Origin: Verrucomicrobiota bacterium
GTDB taxonomy: Bacteria > Verrucomicrobiota > Verrucomicrobiia > Limisphaerales > JACPZS01
NCBI GenBank assembly: GCA_016195385.1
Contig: JACPZS010000124.1
Location: 1-42,064, forward strand
Reading direction: 5' to 3'
Length of the DNA: 42,064 nt
The stretch's first letter is position 1, and each line of letters opens with the position of its first letter. Made by a program: the position numbers and the translations under genes. Positions 17,697-26,002 of this stretch are shown here, piece after piece. Below the pieces are notes generated by a model that saw only the letters and a list, made by a program, of their open reading frames with translations, made no database searches and had not been told where the DNA came from.

Positions 17697-19979
17697 TCAG
17701 TTTCGGTAAACGAACTCGTTGGCGTTCATCAGTGCGTGGCAGAAGTCCACAAGCGCGGCGGCATGATCGGGGTTCACGGCTTTGGGCAGCACGGCGGGCA
17801 ATGCGAGCGGTTCGCTGGCGGCGCGGCGTTCGGTGATGACGCGACGTTGTTCGCTGAAAAACTTTTTCGCCATCGTTTGTTCGCGGCTGTCCGGATGGCG
17901 CGAGTAGGCCAGACGGTACGCGGTGTCGATTTGTTTGTCCACGTCCGCACCGGCGGACTGGAGCACGCGGCCCGCGAAAGCCTGCGCCCATTCGAGCGAG
18001 AGTTTGCTGTTGAGCAGCGTGAGCGCCTGGATGGGGCTGGTGGTCACGTTGCGGCGGGCGCAGCTCTCGTGCGTGTCCGGCATGTCGAACGCCTCGAAGA
18101 GCGGGTAGCGGGTGTTACGACGCACGAAGACGTAAACGCTGCGACGATTGCGCTCGCTGGAGTCGTCGCTCACTTTCCAACCGCCGCGACTTTCCAGGCC
18201 GGGCGGGAGTTCCGGAAAGATGCCCGGCCCGCCCATTTTCGTGTTGAGCAATCCGCTCACGGCGAGCGACGCGTCGCGGACGACTTCGCCCTCAAGCCGT
18301 TGCCGGGGAAAATGCCAGAGCAGTTTATCGTCCGGATCAACCCTCGCCACTTCGGGACGATGATTGGAAACCTGGCGATAGGTGCTCGACGTCACGATGA
18401 GACGGTGCAGTTGCTTCAGGCTCCAGCCGGTGCGCATGAATTCGTTCGCGAGCCAGTCAAGCAAAGCAAGATTCGTCGGACGCTCGCCTTTCAATCCGAA
18501 ATCGCTCGGCGTGCCGACGAGGCCGCGTCCGAAATGATAGTGCCAGAGACGATTTACGATGACGCGGGCGGTCAATGGATTCTGCGGGTCGGTTAAAAGT
18601 TCCGCGAGTGCGGCACGGCGACCAGTCGAATCCGCTGCCACTGTCGGAAGAATTTTCGTCGGCGAGGGATTCAGGATCGCGAGAAAGCCCGGTTCAACTT
18701 CATCACGCGGCGCGTCGAACATTCCGCGGCGCAGCAGATGCGTGCCGGGCGCCGTCGCGCTGAGGTCGGTGATACCGGTGCCGATGGGAAGATTTCCCGG
18801 ATGCAAGTCGGCGGAGTTTTTCAACTCGTCATTCAATTCCTCCCAGCGCTTTTTCTGATCGCCCTTCAAGCGACCGACGATGGCCGACGTCGGCGCGAGA
18901 TATTGGTAGGATTCCGGGTCGATATATTGTTTAGCCTTCGCGACCATCTGGCACTCGAAGGGCGTCCGCTCCTTCACAGGTTTTCTGAGTGCGACCTGAA
19001 TTTCCTCCGGATACTTGTCCACGTAATCCTTGATGATCGCCTCGCGGTGCGGCTCTTCGATGGCGTTCATTTCGTCGCGAGTGACGCGCGTCTTTTCCTC
19101 CCACACGGCGAGTTTTTCGCGATGAGCTTTTTGTTCCGTCGGCGAGGCGAGCACGAGGTTGTCCGCCGCGCTGGCATTGGCGAAGAACGCCTGCAGGCGG
19201 TAGTAGTCCGTCTGGAGAATGGGATCAAACTTGTGATCGTGGCAGCGCGCGCAGGCGTAGGTCAGGCCGGTGAAAACCGCGCCGACGGTGTCTGTGATGT
19301 CGTTGAGAATATCCTGCCGGCGCTGCATCAAGTTGCGGGCATTGCTCTCGTCGGGATAATGGCGGTTGAAGCCGGTGGCGACGCGGGCGTCAGGATCATC
19401 CGGCCACAATTCATCGCCGGCGATTTGCTCGCGCAGAAAGCGGTCGTAGGGCTTGTCCTGATTGAGCGACTTGATCACGTAGTCGCGATAGCGCCAGGCG
19501 TTGGGCCGGGTTTCGTCGGCCTTGAAACCTTCGCTCTCGGCGTAGCGCGCGAGATCGAGCCAATGACGCGACCAACGTTCGCCGTAATGCGGCGAGGCGA
19601 GCAGGCGATTCACGACGCGCTCATACGCGTGTGACGAACGATCCGCGAGAAAGGCATCCACTTCTTCTAGTGTCGGCGGCAGACCGGTAAGATCGAGGGA
19701 AACGCGGCGAAGCAAAGTGATTTTGTCCGCGAGCGGCGAAGGTTCGATTTTCCGTTTTTCCAATTCCGCGACGATGAATTGGTCTATGGGATTTTTGGCC
19801 CACTGCTCGTGCCGGATTATTGGCGGCTCACGTCGCGCAATCGGCTGAAAGGCCCAATGCCGACGTTGTGCCGGAGTGAAGGCCGGCGCTGACGATACGT
19901 CCGCCGCGCGCGAAACGGGAAGCCCGAGGAGCAGCCACGCCGCGAACCACCGACCGAGATGTCTTGAAAACTTTTTCAT
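17697..19979 (-). CDS. DUF1549/DUF1553 protein (PSD1-associated), heme-binding
   Basis: A 760-residue exported protein (signal peptide residues 1 to about 25, ending S-R-A-A). The DUF1549 domain spans about residues 60-270, with NPIDQFI, ASPHYGERW, HWLDLARYAES and a C-A-R-C-H heme-type motif at residues 243-247. DUF1553 spans about 470-735, with NPLTARVIVNRLWHYHFGRG and VTSSTYRQ. The N-terminal PSD1 cytochrome c domain found in longer relatives is absent. The family is abundant in Planctomycetes and Verrucomicrobia and is suspected to act with DUF1501 proteins in polymer breakdown, but its reaction is not known. No DUF1501 gene is adjacent. Confidence 0.9.
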   Translation of the reverse strand: MKKFSRHLGRWFAAWLLLGLPVSRAADVSSAPAFTPAQRRHWAFQPIARREPPIIRHEQWAKNPIDQFIVAELEKRKIEPSPLADKITLLRRVSLDLTGLPPTLEEVDAFLADRSSHAYERVVNRLLASPHYGERWSRHWLDLARYAESEGFKADETRPNAWRYRDYVIKSLNQDKPYDRFLREQIAGDELWPDDPDARVATGFNRHYPDESNARNLMQRRQDILNDITDTVGAVFTGLTYACARCHDHKFDPILQTDYYRLQAFFANASAADNLVLASPTEQKAHREKLAVWEEKTRVTRDEMNAIEEPHREAIIKDYVDKYPEEIQVALRKPVKERTPFECQMVAKAKQYIDPESYQYLAPTSAIVGRLKGDQKKRWEELNDELKNSADLHPGNLPIGTGITDLSATAPGTHLLRRGMFDAPRDEVEPGFLAILNPSPTKILPTVAADSTGRRAALAELLTDPQNPLTARVIVNRLWHYHFGRGLVGTPSDFGLKGERPTNLALLDWLANEFMRTGWSLKQLHRLIVTSSTYRQVSNHRPEVARVDPDDKLLWHFPRQRLEGEVVRDASLAVSGLLNTKMGGPGIFPELPPGLESRGGWKVSDDSSERNRRSVYVFVRRNTRYPLFEAFDMPDTHESCARRNVTTSPIQALTLLNSKLSLEWAQAFAGRVLQSAGADVDKQIDTAYRLAYSRHPDSREQTMAKKFFSEQRRVITERRAASEPLALPAVLPKAVNPDHAAALVDFCHALMNANEFVYRN

Positions 19980-20138
19980 GCAACGCGCCGAAACGACGCC
20001 GTCGTTTAATTTGGTTTTCTGACGTGATGATGCGGCAATTCACGACGCGTGTAAATGGCGTTGTTGACCTCGCGCAGCCGGCGCAGTAAATGATTTTAAC
20101 TTGTGCCGGATAGCATTCAAATAAATCCCCTCCAGACG

Positions 20139-20471
20139 ATGCCTCCGCCGCGGGCTGAATCCGCCATCCATCCGCTCTCCGCGTTACTGCTCATCGGCGT
20201 CGATAACCTGTGGAACCTCGCCGAGTGGGCGGTGATCGATTGGTTCATCACGATTCCTTTGAGCTTCCTCACGGTTTTGTTGCCCGTTTTTCTCATCCAA
20301 AAATTTCTCAAAAGAAATTCGACGGCCAAAGCCCTGGCTTTCGCGATCTTGCTGGCGTTCCTCGCCGCAGTGCCGTTCTCGGTGACGGGCACCATCGCCG
20401 GCTCCGCGATCCTGGCCTGGCTGGGCATCGATCGTTGGCGGAGACGCCCGCGCGTGAACCGATCGCGCTGA
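20139..20471 (+). CDS. Small integral membrane protein
   Basis: A 110-residue protein with about three hydrophobic segments: PLSALLLIGVDNLW, FITIPLSFLTVLLPVFLI and a C-terminal stretch LAFAILLAFLAAVPFSV, ending in a strongly basic tail (R-W-R-R-R-P-R). No family recognised. An in-frame GTG at 20103 would add 12 residues; the ATG at 20139 was preferred. It sits 82 bp before the first FkbM methyltransferase gene on the same strand, but any link is unproven. Confidence 0.55.
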   Translation: MPPPRAESAIHPLSALLLIGVDNLWNLAEWAVIDWFITIPLSFLTVLLPVFLIQKFLKRNSTAKALAFAILLAFLAAVPFSVTGTIAGSAILAWLGIDRWRRRPRVNRSR

Positions 20472-20553
20472 CTGGCTCGTCGCGTCTTTGGCGAAAGGCA
20501 GAACATCCTTGCCAAGCCCAATCCATTCCCCAAATCATCCGCGAGCGTTAACC

Positions 20554-21258
20554 ATGCAGTCTTTTTCACAATTCGGGGAAGACGTTTTACTCTGGGATTA
20601 TTTCCAAAAAAAGCCGACCGGTTTTTTTGTCGAAGTCGGAGCGAACCACCCGACGAAATTCAGCCAGACTTGGTTGCTCGAGCAAAATGGCTGGCGCGGG
20701 CTGCTCGTCGAGCCGCTGACGGCCAAATGTGAGTTGCTCCGCCAGCAAAGACCCGGCAGCCGCGTCTGTCAGGTCGCCGCCGGCGCGCCGGAACAGCGCG
20801 GGCGCGCGCGTTTCACGGTGGCGGCCGGGGATGACATGCTCTCCGGTTTGCAAGCGCAGCCCGGCGTCACAACGGCGGCCACGGAGGAAGTGGAGGTGCG
20901 GACGTTGGATGATTTGCTCGCCGATGCGGGTCACCCACCGCTCGATCTTGTGTCCATCGATGTCGAAGGCACGGAACTGGATGTCTTGCGCGGGTTCGAT
21001 CTGGCCCGGCATCGGCCGCGACTCGTGCTGCTCGAAGATCATTTGCAGCGTCTTTCCACGCACCGCCACATGTTGCGCCACGGCTACCGTCTTGTGAAAC
21101 GCACCGGCTGCAACAATTGGTATGTGCCCGCGTCCGCGGAATTTTCGTTGAGCAGCCCGCGCGAGCAGTTCCGTTTGTGGAAGGAGATCTGGCTCGACAC
21201 GCCGTTGCGTTGCATTCGTTTCTTTTTCAAACGGCAGTTTGCGGCCAAAACAAACTGA
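20554..21258 (+). CDS. FkbM family methyltransferase (first of two)
   Basis: A 234-residue SAM-dependent methyltransferase. It begins S-Q-F-G-E-D, typical of the FkbM branch, followed by the SAM-binding motif FFVEVGANHP at about residues 24-33 and the acidic motif VEPL at the end of the second strand. L-V-S-I-D-V-E-G-T-E-L-D-V-L is the conserved post-motif of the family. FkbM proteins methylate hydroxyl groups of small molecules, glycans or glycolipids. The start was set at the ATG at 20554, which aligns with the family. The second FkbM gene starts 14 bp after its stop, so the two are likely cotranscribed. Confidence 0.9.
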   Translation: MQSFSQFGEDVLLWDYFQKKPTGFFVEVGANHPTKFSQTWLLEQNGWRGLLVEPLTAKCELLRQQRPGSRVCQVAAGAPEQRGRARFTVAAGDDMLSGLQAQPGVTTAATEEVEVRTLDDLLADAGHPPLDLVSIDVEGTELDVLRGFDLARHRPRLVLLEDHLQRLSTHRHMLRHGYRLVKRTGCNNWYVPASAEFSLSSPREQFRLWKEIWLDTPLRCIRFFFKRQFAAKTN

Positions 21259-21272
21259 CGCCCGACTTCATC

Positions 21273-22007
21273 ATGATTCGAGAATACCCGCCCCTTCGCC
21301 GCCGTCTTAAAACACGTCTCCGGCGATTCCTCAACGCCACGGTGCGAATGCCGCTCCACGCGTTGCATGGCATCCCGGTCGTCCTGCTCGCGCGTCTCCC
21401 GGAACAGACGCCGATCAATCTCGTCGATGTGGGCGCGCACGACGGCGATTTCACTTTCGGCATCGCTTGCTGGTGCGGACTGAACAAAAGCGTAATGGTC
21501 GAACCGCTGCCGCACAAAGCCGCCGGCTTGCGCGAACGCTTTCGCGATCCGCACTACCAAGTTTTCGAATGCGCGCTGGCGGCGACACCAGGCAAAGCGG
21601 TGTTGCTCGTGAACGAAATGGAAGCCACGTCCTCGTTGCTCCACCTTCCACGCGAGCTGCCCGAAGTTGCACAGCTTCAACTCGGCCAGGAACGTCGCAT
21701 CGAATGCACGCAACGCACACTCGACAGCGTCCTGGCTGAAGCCGGTCTCGACCGCATCGATTTGCTGAAGATTGACGTGCAAGGCGCCGAACACCTCGTC
21801 CTGGCCGGCGCAAAGGCAACACTCGCGCGAACACGCATCGTCTGGACTGAATGCGCTTTCAAAACGATCTACGATGGAGCGTCCACTTTTTCGGAGCTTT
21901 ACACCACGCTCAACCAGGCCGGATTCCAATTGATGGACTTAAGCCCGGCCTGGCGCGGACCGACCGGCGAATTGCTGCAAGTGGACGCGCTGTTCGTCCG
22001 GCCCTGA
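21273..22007 (+). CDS. FkbM family methyltransferase (second of two)
   Basis: A 244-residue SAM-dependent methyltransferase with a basic N-terminus (R-R-R-L-K-T-R-L-R-R), then INLVDVGAHDGDFT as motif I at about residues 50-63, MVEPLPHKA, and D-L-L-K-I-D-V-Q-G-A-E, the conserved FkbM motif, in the C-terminal half. It is a distant paralogue of the preceding gene rather than a recent duplicate. The ATG at 21273 avoids a long overlap with that gene. Adjacent pairs of FkbM genes are common in clusters for surface polysaccharides, but no glycosyltransferase is visible here, so the acceptor is unknown. Confidence 0.9.
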   Translation: MIREYPPLRRRLKTRLRRFLNATVRMPLHALHGIPVVLLARLPEQTPINLVDVGAHDGDFTFGIACWCGLNKSVMVEPLPHKAAGLRERFRDPHYQVFECALAATPGKAVLLVNEMEATSSLLHLPRELPEVAQLQLGQERRIECTQRTLDSVLAEAGLDRIDLLKIDVQGAEHLVLAGAKATLARTRIVWTECAFKTIYDGASTFSELYTTLNQAGFQLMDLSPAWRGPTGELLQVDALFVRP

Positions 22008-22137
22008 GTCATTCGCACGATTCAAATCAAAAGAGAAATTCTCCGCAGAGCGCAACGACGTGCGCCATCGGCTTGCTGGTGAAGTCAGGGCTGTGAATTT
22101 TCAGTCCCGATTTAAAAAAATCATTTTCCACCTTGCT

Positions 22138-22239
22138 TCACCGCGTGGGTTTTGGTTTCTTCTGCGGCACAAAATTTCCGGCGATGAAATTTTCAGGGCC
22201 GCCGGGCGTCTTGACGTAATAAAGTTGTAACTGATGCAC
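22138..22239 (-). CDS. Possible 33-residue small protein
   Basis: A GTG-initiated frame reads M-H-Q-L-Q-L and then YYVKTPGGPENFIAGNFVPQ, with a basic Pro/Lys tail. Its composition is protein-like and unlike a chance reading. It is divergent from the CBM48-like gene and overlaps that gene's start by 6 bp, which counts against one of the two starts. No family recognised; existence uncertain. Confidence 0.25.
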   Translation of the reverse strand: MHQLQLYYVKTPGGPENFIAGNFVPQKKPKPTR

Positions 22240-22551
22240 TCGACACCATCCCACTCCCAAGGCGGCCGCCATCGCTACTCCGCCAAAAAAATGCAGAAGC
22301 CAATCACCTTCATCTGCGCGGCGCCTGAAGCCCGGCACGTGTCGTTGATCGGCGATTTCAACGACTGGCATCCCAACGCCCACCCGATGAAGCGCCAACC
22401 GGACGGCAACTGGATGCTCCAGATGCCGCTTTGCCACGGGCACCATCACTATCTGTTCTACATTGACGGCCACGCGAAGCTCGACCCGCGCACGCAAGGC
22501 ATTGCCCGCAACGAGAAACACGAAAAAGTGTCGATGATTGCGGTGAGTTGA
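22234..22551 (+). CDS. CBM48-like glycogen-binding domain protein
   Basis: A 105-residue single-domain protein matching the early-set/CBM48 (isoamylase N-terminal, AMPK glycogen-binding) fold: KPITFICAAPEARHVSLIGD at residues 22-41, F-N-D-W, DGNWMLQMPLCHG and YLFYIDGHAKLDPR. The G-D-F-N-D-W motif includes the conserved glycan-stacking tryptophan. The ATG at 22234 retains the R-Y-S-A-K-K segment seen in relatives; ATG 22291 is an alternative. Without a catalytic domain it may bind alpha-glucans or regulate their metabolism. No glycogen genes are adjacent. Confidence 0.8.
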   Translation: MHSTPSHSQGGRHRYSAKKMQKPITFICAAPEARHVSLIGDFNDWHPNAHPMKRQPDGNWMLQMPLCHGHHHYLFYIDGHAKLDPRTQGIARNEKHEKVSMIAVS

Positions 22552-22703
22552 TCGCGGCGGTGGCCTCTGAATCAGCCGCCTCGAACCGTTGCGGCAACGA
22601 TGGCGCGCGAAAATCCGACGCAATTTAATTTGTGCGCGGCCGCGCAAAATCTGCTCTTGCCAAGCGGCGCGTGCTTCCACACGCTATCCGCCCATCGCTT
22701 TGG

Positions 22704-22778
22704 GCGCGGTTAGCTCAGTGGTAGAGCATCACCTTGACACGGTGGGGGTCAGAGGTTCGAAACCTCTACCGCGCACCA
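22704..22778 (+). tRNA. tRNA-Val (GAC)
   Basis: Complete cloverleaf: acceptor arms GCGCGGT (22704-22710) and ACCGCGC, D-arm GCTC/GAGC, anticodon stem around the loop TTGACAC giving anticodon GAC, and T-arm AGAGG-TTCGAAA-CCTCT. The 3' CCA is encoded (22776-22778). It stands alone between the CBM48-like and PSD1 genes. tRNA genes are common integration targets, but no integrase or repeated 3' end was seen within the window. Confidence 0.95.
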
Positions 22779-22912
22779 TTTTGATCCAGCCTCGCCTTCG
22801 CAATCCACTTCAAACCAACGCTGGTTAGTCTTGCGAGAACTTGCTTCTGAAAGGCAGGGAAAAATTCCACTTCAACTCAACCTCGCTCGCGGGTTAGCTT
22901 CGCTCAGATCAA

Positions 22913-25900
22913 ATGCAAACCAGTTCGTTCACTCCGCGCGCTTGGTTCCGTCCACTTCGGACGGCTGCGCTGATTGCTCTCCTTTGCGTCTGTTCCTCGC
23001 GCGCTGTTCGTGCCGCTGACTCGTCAATTTTTGAGAAACAGGTTTGGCCGATTCTCGCCGAGCATTGCATCAAATGCCACGGCCCCGAAAAACAAAAGGG
23101 CGGCCTGCGCCTCGATCTCAAGGCGGAGGCGTTGCGCGGCGGCGACGATGGCCCCGTGATCGTGCCTGGCAAAAGCGCCGAGAGCACGTTGATCAAGTTC
23201 GTGTCGGGCACGGATCCGGACAAAATCATGCCGCCGAAAGGCGAACGGCTGACGCTGGCACAAATCAACGGAAGTGGCGCGACCAACCAGCATTGGGCAT
23301 TCAAAGCGCCAATGCTGCCGGCGCTGCCGGCGGTCAAGAGCAAGCGTTGGGTGCGAAATCCCATCGACCAATTCATCTTCGCGAAGTTGGAACAAAAAAA
23401 TCTCACGCCCGCGCCAGAAGCTGATCGCCGGACGCTGATTCGCCGGCTTAGTTTCGATCTGCTCGGTCTGCCGCCTTCGTCCGCCGAAGTGGACGCCTTT
23501 GAAAAAGATCGCCGGGCCAACGCCTACGAGCGGCTCGTCGAGCGGCTGCTGGCATCACCGCACTACGGCGAACGCTGGGCGCGTCACTGGCTCGACCTGG
23601 CACGCTTCTGCGAGAGTCATGGCTTTGAATACGACAAGATGCGCGAGCACGCCTGGCGTTATCGTGACTACGTCATCGACAGTTTCAATCGCGACAAACC
23701 GTATCCGCAATTCATCCGCGAGCAGTTGGCGGGCGATGCCCTCGAACCCGCCACGCGCGACGGCATCATCGGCGCGAGCTTTCTCACGGCCGGCACGTGG
23801 GATGAAGTCGGCAACGGCCAGTCGAGCGAAATCATGCGCCGCCGCGTGCGCGAGGAAGAACTTGAAGACATCGTCGCCGCAGTGGGGCAGACATTTCTCG
23901 GCGTCACGGTCAATTGCGCGCGCTGCCACGCGCACAAGTTCGATCCGATTCCGCAAACCGATTATTACCGCATCAAAGCCGTTTTCGCGGGCGTGCGCTA
24001 CGGCGACCGCTCCATTTTGACGCCAGAAGAAACCACGGCCCGCGAACGGGAAACAGCCAGCGTCAAGGACGCGATTTCAAAGATGGAACGGCGCATCGTG
24101 GAGATCGAGCAACACGGACGCGAAGCGGTTTTGGGGCAACGATCCGCCAACGCGCCGAAGCCACGGGAAGAAATCGCATTGCCCGCGCCATTCGCGCGCT
24201 GGACGTTTGAATCCGACGCGCGCGATCAAATCGGATCGTTGCACGGAAATTTGGAAGGCGGCGCGATGCTGGCCAATGGACGGCTCCGACTTGATGGCAA
24301 AACGGGTTTCCTGCAAAGCGCTCCCCTGCCCCTCCCATTGCACGAAAAGACGCTCGAAGCTTGGCTCTATCTCGCGAACGTCTCGCAACGCGGCGGCGCG
24401 GCGATTTCGGTCGAGGACACTGCGGGCAAAGATTTCGACGCCATCGTTTTTGGCGAACGCGAACCGAAGAAATGGTTCGCTGGCAGCGCCTTTTTCCGGC
24501 GCAGCCGCGACCTTTCGGCTCCAGAAGAAAAAGCCAAACCTGATGAGTTGCTCCACGTCGCGATTGTTTACGAAGCGAACAATCGAATAACCGTCTATCG
24601 AAACGGTGTCTCGTATGCCGATGCGTACACGCCGACTGGCGAGCAGACGAGCCTTCATGAATTTCCGGCTGAAAAATCCCGCGTGCTGATCGGTCTGCGC
24701 CACACGGGCGCGGAGAATGGATTCCTCGCCGGCGAAATCGAAGAGGCGAGTCTTTACGATCACGCACTGTCGGCGGAACAAATTGCTGCGTCGTTTGCTG
24801 TCGGCGTTTCTCGCGTCGATCCCGCCGAGATTCAACAGGCATTATCTGAAAATGAGCGCGACGAATTATCCGCGTTGCGTCGGGAATTGCAGGAGCGCCA
24901 GGAGCGACTGAAGGCGCTCGCCACGCCGCCGATGGCTTACGCCGGCGTGCGCCAGCAACCGCCGCCGGTTCATCGTCTCATCCGTGGCGATGTCGAGAAA
25001 CCCGCCGAAACCGTCACGCCGGGCGCGCTTTCAGCCGTCGCCAAACCCTCGCCTGATTTTGGTCTCGCTGAAGATGCGCCTGAAGCCGAGCGTCGCCGCA
25101 AATTCGCCGACTGGGTGGCGAGCGCGGAAAATCCGCTGACCGCCCGCGTCATGGTGAACCGCATTTGGCAGCAGCATTTCGGCACGGGCATCGTCGGTTC
25201 GCCGAGCGATTTTGGATTAAACGGCGAACGACCGAGCCATCCGGAATTGCTCGACTGGTTGGCGCTCAAATTTGTTGAACAAGGCTGGAGCGTGAAGCAA
25301 CTGCACCGCCTCATCGTCACTTCCAGCACGTATCGCCAGACGTCCACGTTCAACGAAAAGGCCGCCACGCTGGATGCCGACAATCGCCTGCTCTGGCACT
25401 TCGCGCCGCGCCGGCTGGAAGGCGAAGCCCTTCGCGATGCCATGCTCGCCGTGAGCGGCCAGCTCAATCCGGAACTCGGCGGCCCGAGTTTTCGTCCGTT
25501 TGAAACAAGCACCTTCGGCTCGGTTTTTTACAAACTCACCGATCCCGCTGCCGCCGAATTTAATCGCCGCACGATTTACCGCATGAACATCAACTCCGGC
25601 AAAAGCCCGCTGCTCGATGCCTTTGACTGCCCGGACCCCTCGTTCAAAACCCCCCTGCGTCGCGTGACCACGACGCCGCTGCAGGCGCTCGGTTTAATGA
25701 ACAGTTCTTTCGCGCAACGGCAGGCGAATTATTTTGCGCAGCGCCTGAAACGGGAAGCAGGCGCGAACGTCTCCGCGCAGATCAAGCTGGCGTATCAACT
25801 CGCGTTCAGCCGCCTGCCGCAAGCCGAGGAAGCGGCGCTCGCCACCGCGCTCGCGCGCGATCACGGGATGAAAACCGTGTGCTGGACGCTTCTGAACTCT

Positions 25901-25924
25901 AGCGAATTTCTGCACGTCAAGTGA
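22913..25924 (+). CDS. PSD1 cytochrome c / DUF1549 / LamG / DUF1553 protein
   Basis: A 1003-residue exported protein. After a signal peptide (cleavage near residue 35) comes a PSD1 cytochrome c-like domain with heme motif C-I-K-C-H at residues 52-56. DUF1549 begins about residue 135 (NPIDQFIFAKL, HYGERWARHWLDLARF) and includes a second C-A-R-C-H motif near 336-340. A LamG/concanavalin-like domain (about residues 422-630: ARWTFES, RVLIGLRH, EIEEASLYDHALS) is inserted before DUF1553 (about 720-980). The linker after the cytochrome domain is short: LTLAQI is followed at once by NGSGATNQHWAF, where relatives usually have a longer helix. Function is unknown; a role in glycan or polymer oxidation is inferred from the family. 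Confidence 0.92.
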   Translation: MQTSSFTPRAWFRPLRTAALIALLCVCSSRAVRAADSSIFEKQVWPILAEHCIKCHGPEKQKGGLRLDLKAEALRGGDDGPVIVPGKSAESTLIKFVSGTDPDKIMPPKGERLTLAQINGSGATNQHWAFKAPMLPALPAVKSKRWVRNPIDQFIFAKLEQKNLTPAPEADRRTLIRRLSFDLLGLPPSSAEVDAFEKDRRANAYERLVERLLASPHYGERWARHWLDLARFCESHGFEYDKMREHAWRYRDYVIDSFNRDKPYPQFIREQLAGDALEPATRDGIIGASFLTAGTWDEVGNGQSSEIMRRRVREEELEDIVAAVGQTFLGVTVNCARCHAHKFDPIPQTDYYRIKAVFAGVRYGDRSILTPEETTARERETASVKDAISKMERRIVEIEQHGREAVLGQRSANAPKPREEIALPAPFARWTFESDARDQIGSLHGNLEGGAMLANGRLRLDGKTGFLQSAPLPLPLHEKTLEAWLYLANVSQRGGAAISVEDTAGKDFDAIVFGEREPKKWFAGSAFFRRSRDLSAPEEKAKPDELLHVAIVYEANNRITVYRNGVSYADAYTPTGEQTSLHEFPAEKSRVLIGLRHTGAENGFLAGEIEEASLYDHALSAEQIAASFAVGVSRVDPAEIQQALSENERDELSALRRELQERQERLKALATPPMAYAGVRQQPPPVHRLIRGDVEKPAETVTPGALSAVAKPSPDFGLAEDAPEAERRRKFADWVASAENPLTARVMVNRIWQQHFGTGIVGSPSDFGLNGERPSHPELLDWLALKFVEQGWSVKQLHRLIVTSSTYRQTSTFNEKAATLDADNRLLWHFAPRRLEGEALRDAMLAVSGQLNPELGGPSFRPFETSTFGSVFYKLTDPAAAEFNRRTIYRMNINSGKSPLLDAFDCPDPSFKTPLRRVTTTPLQALGLMNSSFAQRQANYFAQRLKREAGANVSAQIKLAYQLAFSRLPQAEEAALATALARDHGMKTVCWTLLNSSEFLHVK

Positions 25925-26002
25925 ACGCACGAGCATCGCGAAGGCACGGCTGACCATTCCATGAAACCGATGCCACGAAGTACGTCCCGCAAAATTTGAC
26001 GG

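Noticed and set aside
22704..22778. Integration site of a genomic island at tRNA-Val
   Set aside because: No integrase and no repeat of the tRNA 3' end were seen in the window.
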